DNA of 44,353 nucleotides from Gemmatimonadota bacterium (GCA_021324635.1 JAJPIS010000033.1:1-44353); one strand, 5' to 3'. Shown: positions 16,699 to 25,620, numbered from the stretch's first letter. Notes: generated by a model from the sequence alone, not told the origin. A program made the numbers and translations.

Positions 16699-17583
16699 AT
16701 GTACCGCTCGCTCGAAGAAGCCGTTCGTGATGCGACCGCTCGCCGGGCGACGCTCGCCCAGGTGGCGCTCGCGGCCGAAGCCGAGGATCAGGGGCGGACG
16801 GTCGAGGCGATTCGGGCGGCGCTCGGTCGGGCGCTCGAGGTCATGCGGGGCGCGACCGGTCGTGGCCTCGCGGGCGACCTCCGGTCCGCCTCCGGCCTGG
16901 TGGGCGGCGACGCCGCCAAGCTGGTCGCGGGTGCGGGTGCGGGTGCCGTCGTCGGCGGCGTCTTTCGCGATGTGCTCGCCCGCGCGCTCGCCGTCCAGGA
17001 AGTGAACGCGGCGATGGGGGTCATCGTCGCCGCGCCGACGGCGGGCGGCGCCGGCGTGCTGCCCGCCGTGCTCACCGGGCTCGCGCACGCGCGCGGCCTG
17101 TCCGACGATGCGCTCGTCGATGCGCTGGCGACCGCCGGGCTGATCGGGGCCGTGGTGGCCGAGCGCGCGTCGCTCTCCGGCGCCGAGGGTGGATGTCAGG
17201 CCGAGACCGGTGCCGCCGCCGGGATGGCGGCCGGGGCGGCCGCCGAGATGCTGGGCGGCACGCCGGCCCAGGCGGGGCATGCCGTGGCCCTCGCGATGCA
17301 GGGCACGCTCGGTCTCGTCTGCGACCCGCTCGGCGGGCTGGTCGAGCTACCCTGCGTCTTTCGGAACGCCACCGGGTCGGCGATCGCGCTCGCGGCCGTG
17401 GAGATGGCGCTCGCCGGGATCACCTTCGCCATCCCCGTCGACGAGGTGATCGACGTGATGGGCGAGATCGGCCGCGGCATGGACGTGCGCTACCGTGAGA
17501 CCGCCGGCGGCGGGCTCGCCGCCACGCCCACCGGCCGGCGCCTGGCGCGCGAGCGGCTCGTCCAGATCAAGCGCGGGTCGTAG
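16699..17583 (+). CDS. sdaAA: L-serine dehydratase, iron-sulfur alpha subunit
   Basis: 294 residues, catalytic subunit carrying an oxygen-sensitive [4Fe-4S] cluster. Three cysteines sit in conserved places: SGAEGGCQAE, GLVCDPLGG and VELPCVFRNA. The substrate region PTAGGAGVLPAVLTG is typical, as is AGITFAIPVDEVIDVMGEIG near the C-terminus. The length is normal for the split type. Its stop is only 9 bp from the end of the convergent AIM24 gene, leaving no room for a separate terminator. Confidence 0.94.
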   Translation: MYRSLEEAVRDATARRATLAQVALAAEAEDQGRTVEAIRAALGRALEVMRGATGRGLAGDLRSASGLVGGDAAKLVAGAGAGAVVGGVFRDVLARALAVQEVNAAMGVIVAAPTAGGAGVLPAVLTGLAHARGLSDDALVDALATAGLIGAVVAERASLSGAEGGCQAETGAAAGMAAGAAAEMLGGTPAQAGHAVALAMQGTLGLVCDPLGGLVELPCVFRNATGSAIALAAVEMALAGITFAIPVDEVIDVMGEIGRGMDVRYRETAGGGLAATPTGRRLARERLVQIKRGS

Positions 17584-17592
17584 CGACCGGGG

Positions 17593-18366
17593 CTAGTCCC
17601 CGCCGCGCAGCATCGCGCCGAGCAGGCCACCGACGACGCCGGCGGTCGTGGCGTTGGTCGTCGTCGATGTCTCGGAGGCGACCGGCGGGTGGTAGTACAT
17701 CGACTGGATGCCGATGCGACCCGGCCCGGTGAAGCGGTTCCAGAAGATCTGCCCGGCGCTCGCCAGGAACCCGGTCGCCAGACGCTGGAACTGTGTCTCC
17801 ATCCCGACCGACCGATCCTTGTAGATCCACCCGCCCGGCTCGATGTCGATCTGCTCGCCGGGCGCCAGATCGACGAAGAAGACATTGCCGTAGCCGTGCA
17901 GCCAGACGATCCCGTCCCCGGCCGTCGCCGCGAACGTATCGAGGAAGAACCCGCTCCCGCCGAAGAGCAGGTTCGAGACACCCTGAATGCGTTGGAACGT
18001 GTAGTCGACATTGCCGGTCGCGGCGAGGAACTGGTGCTCGCGCACGTCGATCCCCTGGCCGCGCGAGAGATGGATCGGCACCACCTGTCCGGCGCCGTCC
18101 CGACTGAAGGCGATGTGTCCCGGCCCCCGCGCCTCGGTGAGCAGGATCGGCAGTCCCGCGAACAGTCGCTTGACGGCGCCCTTGAGCGGATGGACGCCGA
18201 TGTCGACCTGCGGGTGCTTCCACAGCAGTACGTGGTGCTCGAAGTAGAGCGGCACCCCGGCCAGCTCGACATGCAGGACGGGGACGAGCTCCCCCTCGAG
18301 GTGGTATGTCACCCCGGCAAAGGACTCGTCGTGGACACGGGTCGGGTGCAGCGTCGGAATGGCCAT
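17593..18366 (-). CDS. AIM24 family protein
   Basis: 257 residues. Consecutive beta-strand repeats with GGSGFFLDTFAATAGDGIVW, GNVFFVDLAPGEQIDIEPGG and FFNRFTGPGR-like IFWNRFTGPGRIGIQSM mark the AIM24/TIGR00266 family, a beta-prism-like fold found across bacteria and in yeast mitochondria. No enzymatic activity is established for bacterial members. The C-terminus holds a Thr/Ser linker then a glycine/alanine-rich hydrophobic end (VVGGLLGAMLRGG) that could touch a membrane. The ATG at 18366 follows GGAG with 8-nt spacing. Confidence 0.88.
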   Translation of the reverse strand: MAIPTLHPTRVHDESFAGVTYHLEGELVPVLHVELAGVPLYFEHHVLLWKHPQVDIGVHPLKGAVKRLFAGLPILLTEARGPGHIAFSRDGAGQVVPIHLSRGQGIDVREHQFLAATGNVDYTFQRIQGVSNLLFGGSGFFLDTFAATAGDGIVWLHGYGNVFFVDLAPGEQIDIEPGGWIYKDRSVGMETQFQRLATGFLASAGQIFWNRFTGPGRIGIQSMYYHPPVASETSTTTNATTAGVVGGLLGAMLRGGD

Positions 18367-18480
18367 GCGCGCGGCTCCGGAAAAGGGACGGTGTCGCGCC
18401 AGGAAGGTGCGTCCGACGGCCGGCGCCCCGCTAGGGCCGCCGCGGGTACGGTCGCGCCGCGCGGCGCACGTCGGTCACGG

Positions 18481-18540
18481 GTCGGCGCGGGTCGGCGCGG
18501 GTCGGCGCGGGTCGGCGCGGGTTGCCGCGGGTTGCCGCCG
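18481..18540. repeat. 10-bp tandem repeat, six units
   Basis: Four exact copies of GTCGGCGCGG followed by GTTGCCGCGG and GTTGCCGCCG in the 285-bp gap between the divergent AIM24 and antiporter genes. The period is close to one helical turn. The rest of this gap shows no gene and no convincing promoter. Confidence 0.9.
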
Positions 18541-18651
18541 CCTGGCCGCTCTGCCGGGCCGACCTTGCTCCGGGCGCCTGGCGCCGTACTACTTCCGACA
18601 TGGTCGGCCGCCGCGTCCGCCCGACGGAGCCCTGACTCGCGCCTCGCCGGC

Positions 18652-20139
18652 ATGATCGCGTTCTCCGAGCCCGCGGCCACGGCCTGGATCCTCGTCATCG
18701 CGGCGGTACTCGCGGGCGTTGCGGTCTTGCTCGCCCGCGCCTCGGAGCGCGTCGGCGTGCCGATCGTGCTCGTGTTCCTGCTCGTGGGGATGCTCGCCGG
18801 ATCGGAGCGCCTGGGTGGGCTGCGGTTCCACGACTACCGGCTGTCCTTCCGCGTCGGCACCGTCGCGCTCGTCCTCATTCTCTTCGAGGGCGGCCTCAAC
18901 ACGTCGGCCGCGGCGCTCCGTCGCTATGCCGGCCCGGCGCTCACGCTGGCCACGTTCGGGGTCGTCGGCACCGGCGCGATCACCGCCGCTGCGGCGCGGG
19001 CGCTCGGGTTCGACTGGCCGCACGCCGTGCTCCTGGGCGCCATCGTCTCCTCGACCGATGCCGCGGCGATCTTCGCCGTGCTCCGCTCGAGCGGCATCCA
19101 GCTCCGCCGCCGGGTCGGGGCGACGCTCGAGGCCGAGTCGGGGCTCAACGACCCGGTGGCGATCGTTCTCACGACGCTGCTCGCGGCGAGCCTCGTCCAC
19201 CCGGGCACGCTGGCGGCGGGCCGCGTGGCCGGCGCCTTCGCGATGCAACTCGGCGTCGGCGCGGCCGCCGGCGCCCTCCTCGGGTTTGGCGGCCGCTGGC
19301 TCCTCAAGCGCGTGCTCCTGCCGGCCGGCGGGCTCTATCCCGTGCTCACGCTCTCGCTCGCCGCTTTCGCGTTCGGCGCGGCCACGCTCGTCGAGGGGAG
19401 CGGCTTCCTGGCCGTCTATGTGGCGGGCGTCGTGCTCGGCAACGGCCCCATCCCGTATCGCACGAGCGTGCTCCGCGTCCACGACGCGCTCGGATGGCTC
19501 GGGCAGGTGGCGATGTTCCTGGTGCTCGGGCTGCTCGCCGTCCCGGCGCGGCTGATGGCGGTCGCGCCGGTCGGCATCGCGCTCGCCCTGGTCCTCGCCT
19601 GCGTCTCCCGCCCGGCGGTCGTCGCCGCGTGCCTCGCCCCGTTCGGCTATCCGCGGCGCGAGATCGCGTACATCGGCTGGGTCGGCCTTCGTGGCGCGGT
19701 GCCGATCGTGCTCGCCCTGATCCCGCTCCTCGCCGGCGCGCCAGGCGCGGCGCGCCTGTTCGACGTCGTCTTCTTCATCGTCGTCGCCAACGCGTTCCTT
19801 CCGGGCGGGACGGTGCGGTGGGTGACACGCCGTCTCGACCTCGAGGCGAACGAACCCCCGCCGGCGCCGGCGGCGCTGGCGATCGAGTCCCGCGAGCCGC
19901 TCGAGGGCGAGCTGCTGTCGTTCTATGTCGATGAGGCACTCGGCCTCGCCGGCCAACAGATCGCCGACCTCCCGATCCCCGATGGGACATCCGTCACCGT
20001 CATCGTGCGGGGGCGAACGCTCATCGCGCCCAAGGGTCCGACCGTCCTCGAGGTCGGCGATCACGTCTACGTCCTCACCCGGGCGCCGGACCGTCCGATC
20101 GTGGAGCTCCTCTTCGGGCGGCCGGAGGGCGGGGAGTGA
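18652..20139 (+). CDS. CPA1-type cation/proton antiporter with RCK-C domain
   Basis: 495 residues, NhaP2/CvrA-like potassium or sodium proton antiporter. About twelve hydrophobic helices span residues 10-390. Family motifs: IVLVFLLVGMLAGSE, LFEGGLNTS, SSTDAAAIFAVLRSSG, LEAESGLNDPVAIVLT (the Asn-Asp pair of electroneutral CPA1 exchangers) and YIGWVGLRGAVPIVLAL. The cytoplasmic C-terminus (about 410-485) resembles a TrkA-C/RCK-C ligand-binding domain (GQQIADLPIPDGTSVTVIVR, VLEVGDHVYVLT), suggesting nucleotide or K+ gating. The ATG at 18652 leaves a normal N-terminus; no good ribosome binding site is visible. Confidence 0.92.
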   Translation: MIAFSEPAATAWILVIAAVLAGVAVLLARASERVGVPIVLVFLLVGMLAGSERLGGLRFHDYRLSFRVGTVALVLILFEGGLNTSAAALRRYAGPALTLATFGVVGTGAITAAAARALGFDWPHAVLLGAIVSSTDAAAIFAVLRSSGIQLRRRVGATLEAESGLNDPVAIVLTTLLAASLVHPGTLAAGRVAGAFAMQLGVGAAAGALLGFGGRWLLKRVLLPAGGLYPVLTLSLAAFAFGAATLVEGSGFLAVYVAGVVLGNGPIPYRTSVLRVHDALGWLGQVAMFLVLGLLAVPARLMAVAPVGIALALVLACVSRPAVVAACLAPFGYPRREIAYIGWVGLRGAVPIVLALIPLLAGAPGAARLFDVVFFIVVANAFLPGGTVRWVTRRLDLEANEPPPAPAALAIESREPLEGELLSFYVDEALGLAGQQIADLPIPDGTSVTVIVRGRTLIAPKGPTVLEVGDHVYVLTRAPDRPIVELLFGRPEGGE

Positions 20140-20213
20140 GCGCGGGCCCCCCCACACCGGCCACGCGGGGTGGGCGTTGGGGCAATTGACTCAACGCCGC
20201 GGGATGCGATCGC

Positions 20214-20242
20214 TTGCTCGTGCGGGTGCGGGCGCATAGCTT
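20214..20242 (+). promoter_or_regulatory. Promoter of the SAM-II leader
   Basis: TTGCTC at 20214-20219, a 17-nt spacer and TAGCTT at 20237-20242. Transcription would begin around 20249, ten bases ahead of the riboswitch, which independently supports both assignments. Confidence 0.75.
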
Positions 20243-20258
20243 GTGGGCACAACTGTCG

Positions 20259-20312
20259 ACCCGTGGTGATTTGCCGCGTATTGCAGCCACGTTAAACAAG
20301 TGCTAAAAAGCG
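20259..20312 (+). ncRNA. SAM-II riboswitch (SAM_alpha)
   Basis: The sequence matches the SAM-II consensus closely: CGTGGTGATTTG (20262-20273), then GCAGCCACGTTAAACAAG (20283-20300) and the A-rich tail TGCTAAAAAG. P1 is CGTGG (20262-20266) with CCACG (20287-20291), five perfect pairs. The loop TTG (20281-20283) can pair with CAA (20297-20299) as the core of the pseudoknot, and TGATTT is the U-rich strand that forms the triplex in known structures. SAM-II classically occurs in Alphaproteobacteria ahead of methionine genes. Here it precedes a siroheme reductase, implying that sulfur assimilation is shut down when S-adenosylmethionine is plentiful. Confidence 0.9.
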
Positions 20313-20314
20313 TC

Positions 20315-20350
20315 CGCCCGCGGCTTGTTCGAGCCCGGGCGTTCGTGTTT
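20315..20350 (+). terminator. Hairpin after the riboswitch, possible attenuator
   Basis: CGCCCG (20315-20320) pairs with CGGGCG (20336-20341) and GGCT (20322-20325) with AGCC (20332-20335) around TGTTCG; TTCGTGTTT follows. It begins three bases after the riboswitch core. It could terminate transcription, but I see no alternative pairing that SAM binding would obviously switch. Confidence 0.4.
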
Positions 20351-20506
20351 CCGGCTCCACCGCGCCATGGCCGTGGAACCGGGATGCCGGCGGCCCGCTT
20401 CTCTCCAGCGGAGGTGCGGGCTGCGTCGCTCGTGCGCGGCGTCGTTCTCGACCCGTCCCACCGCCACGATCCGACGGCGCGCGAGCGCCCTCATCGCACC
20501 GAGGCC

Positions 20507-22219
20507 ATGACCGATCCATCGCTTGCACCGCCACTGACCGCTCTGCCCCCAGGGCCCGCGCTCGCACCTCCGGCCGGCGAGACATCGACGCAACGGGTCG
20601 AGCGGATCAAGCGCGAGCGCGCGCCCTGGTCGATCCTCGACGACATCCGCCGCTACGCGCGCGAGGGCTTCGACAGCATCCCCGAGGATGATCTCGCCGT
20701 CCGCCTTCGCGCGTGGGGACTCTACACCCAGGGGGACGGCCACGGCGTGCGCGGGGACGCGGTCCGCTACTTCATGATGCGCGTTCGGACGCCGAACGGC
20801 GTGCTCACGGCCGAGATGTGCCGCGCGATCGCGGAGCTGTCCACGCGCTACGCGCGCGGCACGCTCGACATCACGAACCGGCAGAACTTCCAGCTCCACT
20901 GGCTCCGCATCGAGGACATCCCCGCCATCTGGGACCGCCTCGCGGCGGTCGGCTGGACGAGCATGGGCGCGTGCGGCGACAACACCCGCACCGTTACCGG
21001 CTGCCCGCTCGCCGGCGTCGACGGCGAGGCGGTCGCGGATGCATCACCGGTCGCGCTCGCGATCGACCGCCGGTTGAACGGTAACGCCGAGTTCGCGAAT
21101 CTCCCGCGGAAGTTCAAGATCTCGGTCACCGGGTGCCGGCACTGGTGCACGTTCCCCGAGATCAACGACATCGGGCTCACCGCCGTCCACCGCGGGGAGG
21201 AGGTCGGCTTCTCGCTCCGGGTGGGTGGCGGCCTCTCGACCCGCCCGCACCTCGCCCACCGGCTCGCGTGCTTCGTCCCGTGGGACCGGGCGGTCGACGT
21301 GGCGTGCGCCGTGGCCGCGATCTTCCGCGACTCCGAGGAGCTCCGTCTCAACCGCCAGAAGGCGCGGATGAAGTTTCTCTTCCTCACGCAGAAATGGACG
21401 CCCGAGCGGTTCCTCGACGAGCTGTCGGCGCGCCTGGGCGGACGTCTCGAGGCGCCGGTGCCCGAGCCCCTTCCCGAGGACTCCGCCGCGCACCGCGACC
21501 GCGACCACGTCGGCGTCCACCCGCAGCGCCAACTCGGGCGATCGTATGCCGGCTTCTCCATCCCATCGGGTCGCATCGCCCCCGACACACTCCGCCGGAT
21601 CGCCGACTGGGCCGACTCGTACGGGAGCGGGACGCTGCGCACGACGGCCGCGCAGAACATCGTCGTCCTCGATGTCCCCGACGAGCGCCTGCCCGCCCTG
21701 ACGCGCGCCGCCGCGGCGGCCGGCGTCCCGACGCGCGCGTCGTTCTTTCAGCGCGGCGTGGTCGCCTGCACCGGCTCCGAGTTCTGCAAGCTCGCGCTGG
21801 TCGAGACGAAGCAGTTCAGCCTCCGCCTGATCCCCGACCTGGAGCGGCGGCTCCCCGCGTTCGAGCAGTACGTCCGGATCAATGTCACGGGATGCCCGAA
21901 CGCCTGCGGTCAGCACTGGATCGCCGACATCGGGCTCCAGGGCGTGCGGATGGAGGTGGACGTCGTCGGCGGCGCACGCGAGGAGGTCGACGGCTTCGAC
22001 CTGTTGATCGGCGGCGGCCTGGGCGCCGGCGCCGCCTTCGCCCACCGCGTCGGTCTCCGCCTTCCGGCGACGCAGGTCGCCTCTGCCCTGGAGTCCCTCC
22101 TCCGCGTCTACCTCGCGACGCGCGACGAAGGCGAGGGCTTCCGCCCATGGACCCGTCGCGTCGGTGACGCCGTCGTGCGCGACGCGCTCGTGCGCGAGCC
22201 GGAGAAATCGGCCGCCTGA
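20507..22219 (+). CDS. Siroheme [4Fe-4S] sulfite/nitrite reductase (ferredoxin type)
   Basis: 570 residues with the duplicated half-domain plan of assimilatory sulfite and nitrite reductases (six-electron reduction). The first half has RAWGLYTQGDG, ITNRQNFQLHWLRIED and CGDNTRTVTGCPLAG; the siroheme-bridging cluster ligands are Cys421 and Cys427 (CTGSEFC) and Cys463 and Cys467 (GCPNAC). Sequence alone does not separate the two activities, but control by a SAM riboswitch and the lack of nitrate genes favour sulfite. The start at 20507 gives the usual short N-terminus, yet the same frame is open back to 20300 and ATG 20384 is possible. The leader is thus about 200-260 nt long. Confidence 0.88.
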   Translation: MTDPSLAPPLTALPPGPALAPPAGETSTQRVERIKRERAPWSILDDIRRYAREGFDSIPEDDLAVRLRAWGLYTQGDGHGVRGDAVRYFMMRVRTPNGVLTAEMCRAIAELSTRYARGTLDITNRQNFQLHWLRIEDIPAIWDRLAAVGWTSMGACGDNTRTVTGCPLAGVDGEAVADASPVALAIDRRLNGNAEFANLPRKFKISVTGCRHWCTFPEINDIGLTAVHRGEEVGFSLRVGGGLSTRPHLAHRLACFVPWDRAVDVACAVAAIFRDSEELRLNRQKARMKFLFLTQKWTPERFLDELSARLGGRLEAPVPEPLPEDSAAHRDRDHVGVHPQRQLGRSYAGFSIPSGRIAPDTLRRIADWADSYGSGTLRTTAAQNIVVLDVPDERLPALTRAAAAAGVPTRASFFQRGVVACTGSEFCKLALVETKQFSLRLIPDLERRLPAFEQYVRINVTGCPNACGQHWIADIGLQGVRMEVDVVGGAREEVDGFDLLIGGGLGAGAAFAHRVGLRLPATQVASALESLLRVYLATRDEGEGFRPWTRRVGDAVVRDALVREPEKSAA

Positions 22220-22278
22220 CGCGCCGTCCGTACAAACCGGGGCTCGCCCGGTCCAAGACACCCCGGGTCCGGGGGGGC

Positions 22279-22284
22279 TAGACT
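22279..22284 (+). promoter_or_regulatory. -10 box of the M13 peptidase gene; leaderless
   Basis: TAGACT lies exactly six bases ahead of the ATG at 22291. No clear TTG-type -35 element is seen; TCCAAG at the expected place is weak. Confidence 0.5.
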
Positions 22285-22290
22285 CCCTCC

Positions 22291-24408
22291 ATGCGTCCGA
22301 TCGAGGAAGCGAATGGGTCGGCCGGCATCATCCCTGGCCAGCGCGCACGCACGTCCGCGGCGGCGCTGCTGGCGGTGCCGGCACTGATCGGTGTCCTGTT
22401 CTGTACCGGCGAGACGCACCCCGTCGCTGCCGGCGACGGCGCGCGCCACGGCGTCGATCGCTCGTACATGGACACGACGTGTGCTCCGTGCCGGGCGTTC
22501 TACGAGTACGCCAACGGAGCGTGGATCGCCCGGGCGCGGCGGACCAGCGACGAGGCGGCGTCCGGCGTGCTCGACGAGCTTCAGCGGCGTTCCGCGGACG
22601 TGGTACACGCCACGCTGGACTCGCTGGGGACGTCGCACCCCGCCCCGCGGTCGCTCGGCTGGAAGCTGGGCGAGTTCTACGGGACGTGCATGGACACGGC
22701 TCGCGCGGAGCGGGAGGGTCCGAGCCCCGTGCGAGCGGAGCTCGACCGGATCGATCGCGTCACATCGCGGTCAGCCCTGGAGGCCGAAGTAGCCCGCCTC
22801 AACCGGATGCAACTCGGTGTCGTCTTCGGGTTCGGGGTCACGGCCGACCCGAGGCATGCGGACAGCACGATCGGTCACCTCATGGCAGGGGGGTTGGGGC
22901 TGCCGGACGCCGGGTACTACACGCTGGAGGATTCGACCACTCGGCACGTTCGTGACGCGTATCGGCGCATGCTCGATAGCCTGCTCGTGCTGGCCGGAAC
23001 GCCCCCCGACCGGGCGGCTCGCGAGGCGACGCGGGCGCTGGCGCTGGAGACGAGCCTCGCCGGCCTCGTGGCGGCGGGTGGCCCGGGGCTCGGTCGCGAT
23101 CCGCGGGCTCACTACCACAAGCTGACCGTTCGCGCCCTCGATTCGCTGACGCCGCATTGGTCGTGGACGCAGTACTTCCTGGACCTCGGCGCCCCGGCCG
23201 CCTTTCCGGCCACCGCCAGCCTCCTCGTGGAGCAGCCGGAGCTCGTTCGGTCCCTCGATGGTCTGCTGGCGACCGTGCCGCTCGACAGCTGGCGGAGCTA
23301 TCTCCGCGGGCAGTACATCCAGTCGGCCGCCCCGTGGCTGGGCGGTGCCTTCCGGCGGACCTACAGTGGGACCGCGGCTCTGATGGGAATGACTCCCTCG
23401 GCGGTGCGCTGGCGGCGCTGCGTCTCCGAGACGGATCAGCTCCTCGGGAACGCGCTGGGGCAGGAGTACGTGAGACGCGCGTTCACATCGGGCGCGAAGG
23501 GCCGCCTCGTCGAGATGGTGCACGAGATCGAGGGCGTGCTGCACGACGACCTCGACACGCTTCCCTGGATGAGTGCCGCCACGCGGCGTGCCGCCGTGGC
23601 GAAGCTCCGCCACTTCACGGTGAAGATCGGGTATCCGGCGCGCTGGCCGGACTACAGCGCGCTCGTCGTTCGTGACACGTCCTTCTGGACGAATGTGGTC
23701 GCGGCCTCGGAGTTTCAGACGGATGCCGATCTGGCGAAGCTCGGGCGCGCGGTTGACCGGAGTGATCTCCAGTACACCCCGCAGACTGTCGACGCGTACT
23801 TCAATCCCCGGCGGAACGAGGTGGGGTTCGCCGCGGGTGTCCTCCAGCCGCCGCTCTTCGACTCCCTCGCGGACGACGCATCGAACTACGGGGCGATCGG
23901 CGTCGTCATTGGCCACGAGTTGACGCACGCCTTCGACGAGCAGGGACGACAGTATGACTCGACCGCCGAGCTGCACGACTGGTGGGTCCCTGCCGATGAC
24001 TCGGCGTTCCGGCGCCGAGCGGCGCTCCTGGTCCGGCAGTACGACGAGTACCTCGTCGTCGACTCCCTGCACATCAACGGCTCCCGGACGTTGAGCGAGA
24101 ACCTGGCCGATCTGGGAGGTGTGGTGCTGGCCTACCGGGCGCTCGAGCGCAAGCTCGCCGGACGGCCCCGCCCGGCAGTCGGAGGATTCACGCCGGAGCA
24201 GCGCTTCTTCATCGCCTACGCCCAGTCTCGTCGTGGCCTCTTCAGTCCTGCGTACCTGCGAAACAAGGTATTGACCAACGACCACTCCCCCGACGAGTGG
24301 CGCGTGCTGGGCCCGATCGCCGACATGCCCGAGTTCGCGACGGCGTTCCATTGCCGAGCGGGCGACCCGATGATCCGGCCCGACTCACTGCGCGTTCGCA
24401 TGTGGTGA
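22291..24408 (+). CDS. M13 family metallopeptidase (neprilysin/PepO-like), exported
   Basis: 705 residues. An N-terminal hydrophobic segment (AAALLAVPALIGVLFCTG) serves as signal peptide or anchor, and the M13 N-domain follows (FYEYANGAWI). The zinc site is complete: His542 and His546 in IGHELTHAFDEQG, Glu603 in ENLADLGG with Asp607. The substrate-binding Asn-Ala-Tyr region appears as VDAYFNPRRNEVGFAAGVLQ, upstream of the active site as usual. The C-terminal WRVLGPIADMPEFATAFHC is conserved. It probably degrades short peptides in the periplasm or at the surface. It has its own -10 box and does not depend on the upstream reductase promoter. Confidence 0.94.
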   Translation: MRPIEEANGSAGIIPGQRARTSAAALLAVPALIGVLFCTGETHPVAAGDGARHGVDRSYMDTTCAPCRAFYEYANGAWIARARRTSDEAASGVLDELQRRSADVVHATLDSLGTSHPAPRSLGWKLGEFYGTCMDTARAEREGPSPVRAELDRIDRVTSRSALEAEVARLNRMQLGVVFGFGVTADPRHADSTIGHLMAGGLGLPDAGYYTLEDSTTRHVRDAYRRMLDSLLVLAGTPPDRAAREATRALALETSLAGLVAAGGPGLGRDPRAHYHKLTVRALDSLTPHWSWTQYFLDLGAPAAFPATASLLVEQPELVRSLDGLLATVPLDSWRSYLRGQYIQSAAPWLGGAFRRTYSGTAALMGMTPSAVRWRRCVSETDQLLGNALGQEYVRRAFTSGAKGRLVEMVHEIEGVLHDDLDTLPWMSAATRRAAVAKLRHFTVKIGYPARWPDYSALVVRDTSFWTNVVAASEFQTDADLAKLGRAVDRSDLQYTPQTVDAYFNPRRNEVGFAAGVLQPPLFDSLADDASNYGAIGVVIGHELTHAFDEQGRQYDSTAELHDWWVPADDSAFRRRAALLVRQYDEYLVVDSLHINGSRTLSENLADLGGVVLAYRALERKLAGRPRPAVGGFTPEQRFFIAYAQSRRGLFSPAYLRNKVLTNDHSPDEWRVLGPIADMPEFATAFHCRAGDPMIRPDSLRVRMW

Positions 24409-24567
24409 CCTGAGTAACTCGGCACGATGCGGGCGGCACCCCCCGTGCGGGGCTACGCCGTCGGACGCGGTGGCAATGTATGTTATCCTTCGGCGGCTTC
24501 CGACCTGGTCGGTGCCGCCGCTGGCTTTGCTCCTCCGGGGACGGGCGCGTCAACTTCCGAGGGCCGT

Positions 24568-25620
24568 ATGATCAGAACGTCACTCGCCGCCGCTGTGCTC
24601 TTCGTCGTCGTCGCCGTCGGGGGGCCGCATGATGCCCGCGGCCAGGCGTTCAAGGTCGAGAAGGTGAGCATCGGGGGCGACGGCGGCACGGACTACCTCA
24701 CCGCCGAGCCTGGGACCGGCCGCGTGTTCGTCTCGCGCGCGACCCACGTGATGGTCATCGACGGGCCGACAGGGCGGGTGATCGGAGACATTCCCGAGAC
24801 GCCGCGGACACACGGGATCGCGCTCGCCCCGAGGTCGGGACACGGCTTCATCACGAACGGCGGCGATTCCACGGTCACGATGTTCGACCTGCGGACGCTG
24901 GCCGCGATCAGGAAGATCAAGGTTCCGAGCGGCGGGATGGACGGCATCATGTACGACGACCACGCCGACCGGATCATCCTCACGAATCACAGCCACCCGG
25001 CCGGCACGGCGACCGCGCTCGACCCGCGGACCGGCGCGATCATCGCCACCGCCGAGCTCGAGGACGACGCGCCGGAAGGGGCGGCCGCCGACAGCAAGGG
25101 CAAGCTGTTCGTCAACAACGAGCGGAAGAGCACGATGCAAGTCATCGACGAGAAGTCGATGCGCGTCCTGGCGTCCTGGCCGCTCGCCCCCTGCGAGGGC
25201 CCGACCGGTATCGCCTACGACCGGGCGCACGACCGGATCTTCGTCGGGTGCGGCAAGACGTCGGTGGTGGTGGATCCGTCGTCGGGCAAGGTCGTGGCGA
25301 CGATCGCGAACGGCGACGGCGTCGACGCGCTCGGGTGGGACCCGGGTCAGCGGCTGCTCTACATCCCGGCCGGCCGCGACAGCAATGTGACGATCGTGCA
25401 CCAGGATACGCCCGACACGTACACGGTCGTCGGCACGGTGACCACGATGACCGGGGCCAAGACGATCACCGTCGACCCGGTGAAGCACGTGGCCTACCTC
25501 TTCCAGCCCGAGTACGGCCCCGCCCCAGCGCCCGCGCCCGGGTCCCCGCCTCCCGCGCCCGGCGCGCGTCCGCCACGCGGTCCGGTCATCGGCGCGTACT
25601 TCTTCCGCATCACGCACTGA
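24568..25620 (+). CDS. Exported YncE-like beta-propeller protein
   Basis: 350 residues. GAGGG precedes the ATG at 24568. A Sec signal peptide (residues 1-25) is followed by seven short blades with recurring motifs such as TGRVFVSRATHVMVIDGPTG, GFITNGGDSTVTMFDLRT, GKLFVNNERKSTMQVID and RLLYIPAGRDSNVTIVHQD. These resemble YVTN/YncE repeats, which build a seven-bladed propeller in the periplasm. The C-terminus has a Pro/Ala linker (PAPAPAPGSPPPAPGARPP) before the last strand YFFRITH, so the propeller likely closes after the linker. Specific role unknown. TATCCT at 24484-24489 may be the -10 box, giving an 80-nt leader. Confidence 0.87.
   Translation: MIRTSLAAAVLFVVVAVGGPHDARGQAFKVEKVSIGGDGGTDYLTAEPGTGRVFVSRATHVMVIDGPTGRVIGDIPETPRTHGIALAPRSGHGFITNGGDSTVTMFDLRTLAAIRKIKVPSGGMDGIMYDDHADRIILTNHSHPAGTATALDPRTGAIIATAELEDDAPEGAAADSKGKLFVNNERKSTMQVIDEKSMRVLASWPLAPCEGPTGIAYDRAHDRIFVGCGKTSVVVDPSSGKVVATIANGDGVDALGWDPGQRLLYIPAGRDSNVTIVHQDTPDTYTVVGTVTTMTGAKTITVDPVKHVAYLFQPEYGPAPAPAPGSPPPAPGARPPRGPVIGAYFFRITH

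Noticed and set aside
20507-22219. Assignment as nitrite reductase
   Set aside because: Sequence does not separate the two activities, but SAM-II control and the absence of nitrate genes make sulfite the more likely substrate; left as sulfite/nitrite.
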